Assembly (NCBI GenBank): GCA_013396525.1
Contig: VWYX01000250.1
Location: 919,041-983,040 of the forward strand
Origin: Chaetorhynchus papuensis
Taxonomy: Eukaryota; Chordata; Aves; Passeriformes; Rhipiduridae
DNA length: 64,000 nt
Reading direction: 5' to 3'
The notes under the pieces were generated by a model. The model was not told where the DNA came from and ran no database searches. It was given only the letters and a program-made list of their open reading frames with translations. This document shows positions 62,601-64,000 of the stretch, piece after piece; within the stretch, counting starts at the first letter, position 1; each line of letters starts with the position of its first letter. A program made the position numbers and the translations under genes.

Positions 62601-63109
62601 CTTTCCAAACAGGACAAATCTGTCAGATAAGGAGAATACAGCTCCATCTAAGCAGGACATTGAGGGTGATTATATGTTCATCTTCGCATGCTGTAGTAAA
62701 TGCTCAAAGTAAGACTATGAGGGAATTTTATTAGTATTCTAATTTTAAAAAACCAACAAGCTATAACCATACAGCAGATCTTGTAGCCTACAGTCAGTGT
62801 TGAAAACATAAAGAATTTAACTTAAGTTATTTAGCATCAAGCGTTCTCTTTTAAATTGTCTGCTATTTGTGGAACAGCATTTTTACTAGGAATACTTTTG
62901 TATTACATGATGAGATTTCCTTAAGAGCAACCGTAGCAGTAATAGCATGCAGCATGAGTGTTTTAAAGCAATTATATTGTGTAGTCAAAACTGTTTTAAT
63001 GAACTCTACAAAGACAAGTTGTTTATTACTGATTTCTGTCACTGTAGTGCATGTAACCCCAATTTATGAAGGAGGATGGTAAGTGTGAGTGGTTAGGTAG
63101 ACTCCAGTT

Positions 63110-63252
63110 TGAATCAGGTATGTCTTTTGGAAGGACTGAGTGCTCTGTCTCATTGCTTGTGAAGTATATTGCATTAAGTCTGTCATCTGCCAGACTTGGA
63201 CTCGATGATCCTTGTGGGTCCCTTCCAGCTCATCATGCTCCGTGATTCCCAG
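63110..63252 (+). mobile_element. CR1 LINE 3'-end relic just upstream of the DLG2 exon
   Basis: GACTTGGACTCGATGATCCT, TGTGGGTCCCTTCCAGCTCA and GCTCCGTGATTCCC are the CR1 3' tail in sense orientation. Sequence left of 63185 is only loosely CR1-like. The element ends about 100 bp before the acceptor at 63352, so it lies near the branch-point region but leaves the pyrimidine tract untouched. Confidence 0.8.
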
Positions 63253-63352
63253 TGAAGTATTCTTCATTTTACAGCACTACTGACAAAACTCTGTTCAGTC
63301 CAAAGTAACAGCTGAAGCACTCAGTACCTCTGGTTCTTTGTTTTTCCCGTAG

Positions 63353-63522
63353 GGTCAACGATTGCATCTTGCGAGTGAACGAGGTTGACGTGTCGGAAGT
63401 GTCACACAGCAAAGCCGTGGAGGCCCTAAAGGAGGCTGGTTCCATAGTGCGATTGTACGTCCGGCGAAGAAGACCTATACTGGAGACCGTAGTAGAGATC
63501 AAGTTGTTCAAAGGACCTAAAG
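63353..63522 (+). CDS. DLG2: DLG2 coding exon, second half of PDZ1 and start of PDZ2
   Basis: This internal exon continues PDZ1 in frame. After completing the split Arg codon it encodes 56 codons, starting Val-Asn-Asp-Cys-Ile-Leu-Arg-Val-Asn and ending Lys-Gly-Pro-Lys, plus one base of the next Gly codon. The Val-Ser-His-Ser-Lys-Ala-Val-Glu-Ala-Leu-Lys stretch is PDZ helix alpha-B. Its first-position His is the family hallmark of class I ligand choice (S/T-x-V). The last ~15 residues (Glu-Thr-Val-Val-Glu-Ile-Lys-Leu-Phe-Lys-Gly-Pro-Lys) cross the short linker and form the first strand of PDZ2, whose GLGF loop must be in the next exon beyond the window. The acceptor is a T-rich tract ending CGTAG at 63352; the donor is AAAG|GTAGAT at 63523. 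The Arg-Arg-Arg-Arg-Pro-Ile-Leu-Glu linker and the Ser-Glu-Val-Ser segment point to DLG2 rather than DLG1 or DLG4. A CR1 relic ends about 100 bp upstream. Confidence 0.95.
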
Positions 63523-64000
63523 GTAGATAAGAAAATGAAAAGACCTCCATTTTAAACTTAACGTTTAACCTCTCTTGTGCCTTAAATGGCATCTGACCTT
63601 GTTGATTTGCTAACTGGTTGACCTGTCAAATGCTGAAATGTAGTTAATTTAGGCTGGTATAACTTGAATTCATGGTTACATCTCTTCCTGAAATATAATG
63701 GAGTTCAAGGAGTTGTGGTTTGCTTTGTTTGATGTTTACTGCAGAGATGGCTCATTACCTTCTGAAGAGACACAGAGATCCTATGCTTTACATTGGCAGC
63801 ACACATACTACCTTTAAAGTTCCTCTACTGAGACCTTTGACTTTCATTTAAGGCTCTTTTGAATGCGGAGTTTCTGAATTCTTCCTTTTTTCAGAAGGCT
63901 TTTTGGCTATCCAGATTATCCTCTGTACCTTCATGATGGTTTCTTCTAGAGTTACCTTTGGAACATGAAGACAAGAACACCAACTTACCCAGATACAAAG
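63523..64000 (+). other. DLG2: Start of the next DLG2 intron
   Basis: It begins with the GTAGAT donor. The remaining 478 bp is AT-rich, without recognisable exons or repeats. The next exon, which should open with the PDZ2 GLGF loop, lies outside the window. Confidence 0.85.

Larger units (their letters stand above)
42824..63352 (+). other. DLG2: DLG2 intron splitting PDZ1 (20,529 bp)
   Basis: The interval is bounded by a GTAAAA donor and a CGTAG acceptor, and joins two exons whose phases match (2 to 2). It interrupts PDZ1 at the Arg codon just after the GRL turn. It contains no other recognised DLG coding exon. Within it are CR1 fragments, MIR-like SINE relics, a candidate cassette exon at 48160, and a CpG-rich patch near 52 kb, each listed separately. 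Confidence 0.93.

Noticed and set aside
1..64000. CRISPR arrays, bacterial operons, integrated virus or LTR retrotransposon
   Set aside because: No regularly spaced repeats, no paired LTRs, no gag/pol-like frames. The reverse-transcriptase traces all belong to CR1 LINEs.

Overview
The window is non-coding-rich vertebrate DNA, almost certainly from a bird. It is AT-rich, contains no bacterial-style genes, and carries at least eleven CR1 LINE fragments, several with the avian-type 3' end (AGGTCCCTTCCAACC-like segment followed by ATTCTATGATTCTGTG-like repeats). The only coding sequence I can support is two exons of a DLG-family MAGUK scaffold gene on the + strand. Their residues fit DLG2 (PSD-93/chapsyn-110) better than DLG1, DLG3 or DLG4. 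Both exons encode PDZ domain 1, have canonical splice sites, and join in frame across a 20.5 kb intron (125 bp at 42699-42823; 170 bp at 63353-63522).

Layout: 1-42698 is upstream intron. It has a 710 bp assembly gap at 3680-4389, CR1 fragments near 4.4-4.85, 8.7, 21.6-22.4 and 32.5 kb, simple repeats, and several probable ancient amniote repeats. The intron between the exons (42824-63352) is more varied. It holds a cluster of three CR1 copies (45.27-46.61 kb), an exon-like 119 bp segment (48160-48278), two MIR/CORE-SINE-like relics (48.5 and 51.5 kb), a CpG-rich 1 kb patch with a consensus splice donor (about 51.4-52.5 kb), more CR1 copies (54.9, 61.1, 61.9 and 63.2 kb), a tRNA-like SINE relic (62.5 kb) and a long TA/CA microsatellite (56.75 kb). 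From 63523 to the end is the start of the next intron.

I found no operons, CRISPR arrays, tRNA or rRNA genes, intact mobile elements or viral genes, and nothing I would call a new biological system. The points most worth a second look are the frame-shifting candidate cassette exon inside PDZ1, the isolated intronic CpG-rich patch with an MIR-like element beside it, and the number of old SINE relics. Repeat and family names come from memory of consensus sequences, with no database search, so edges are approximate unless they are splice sites.
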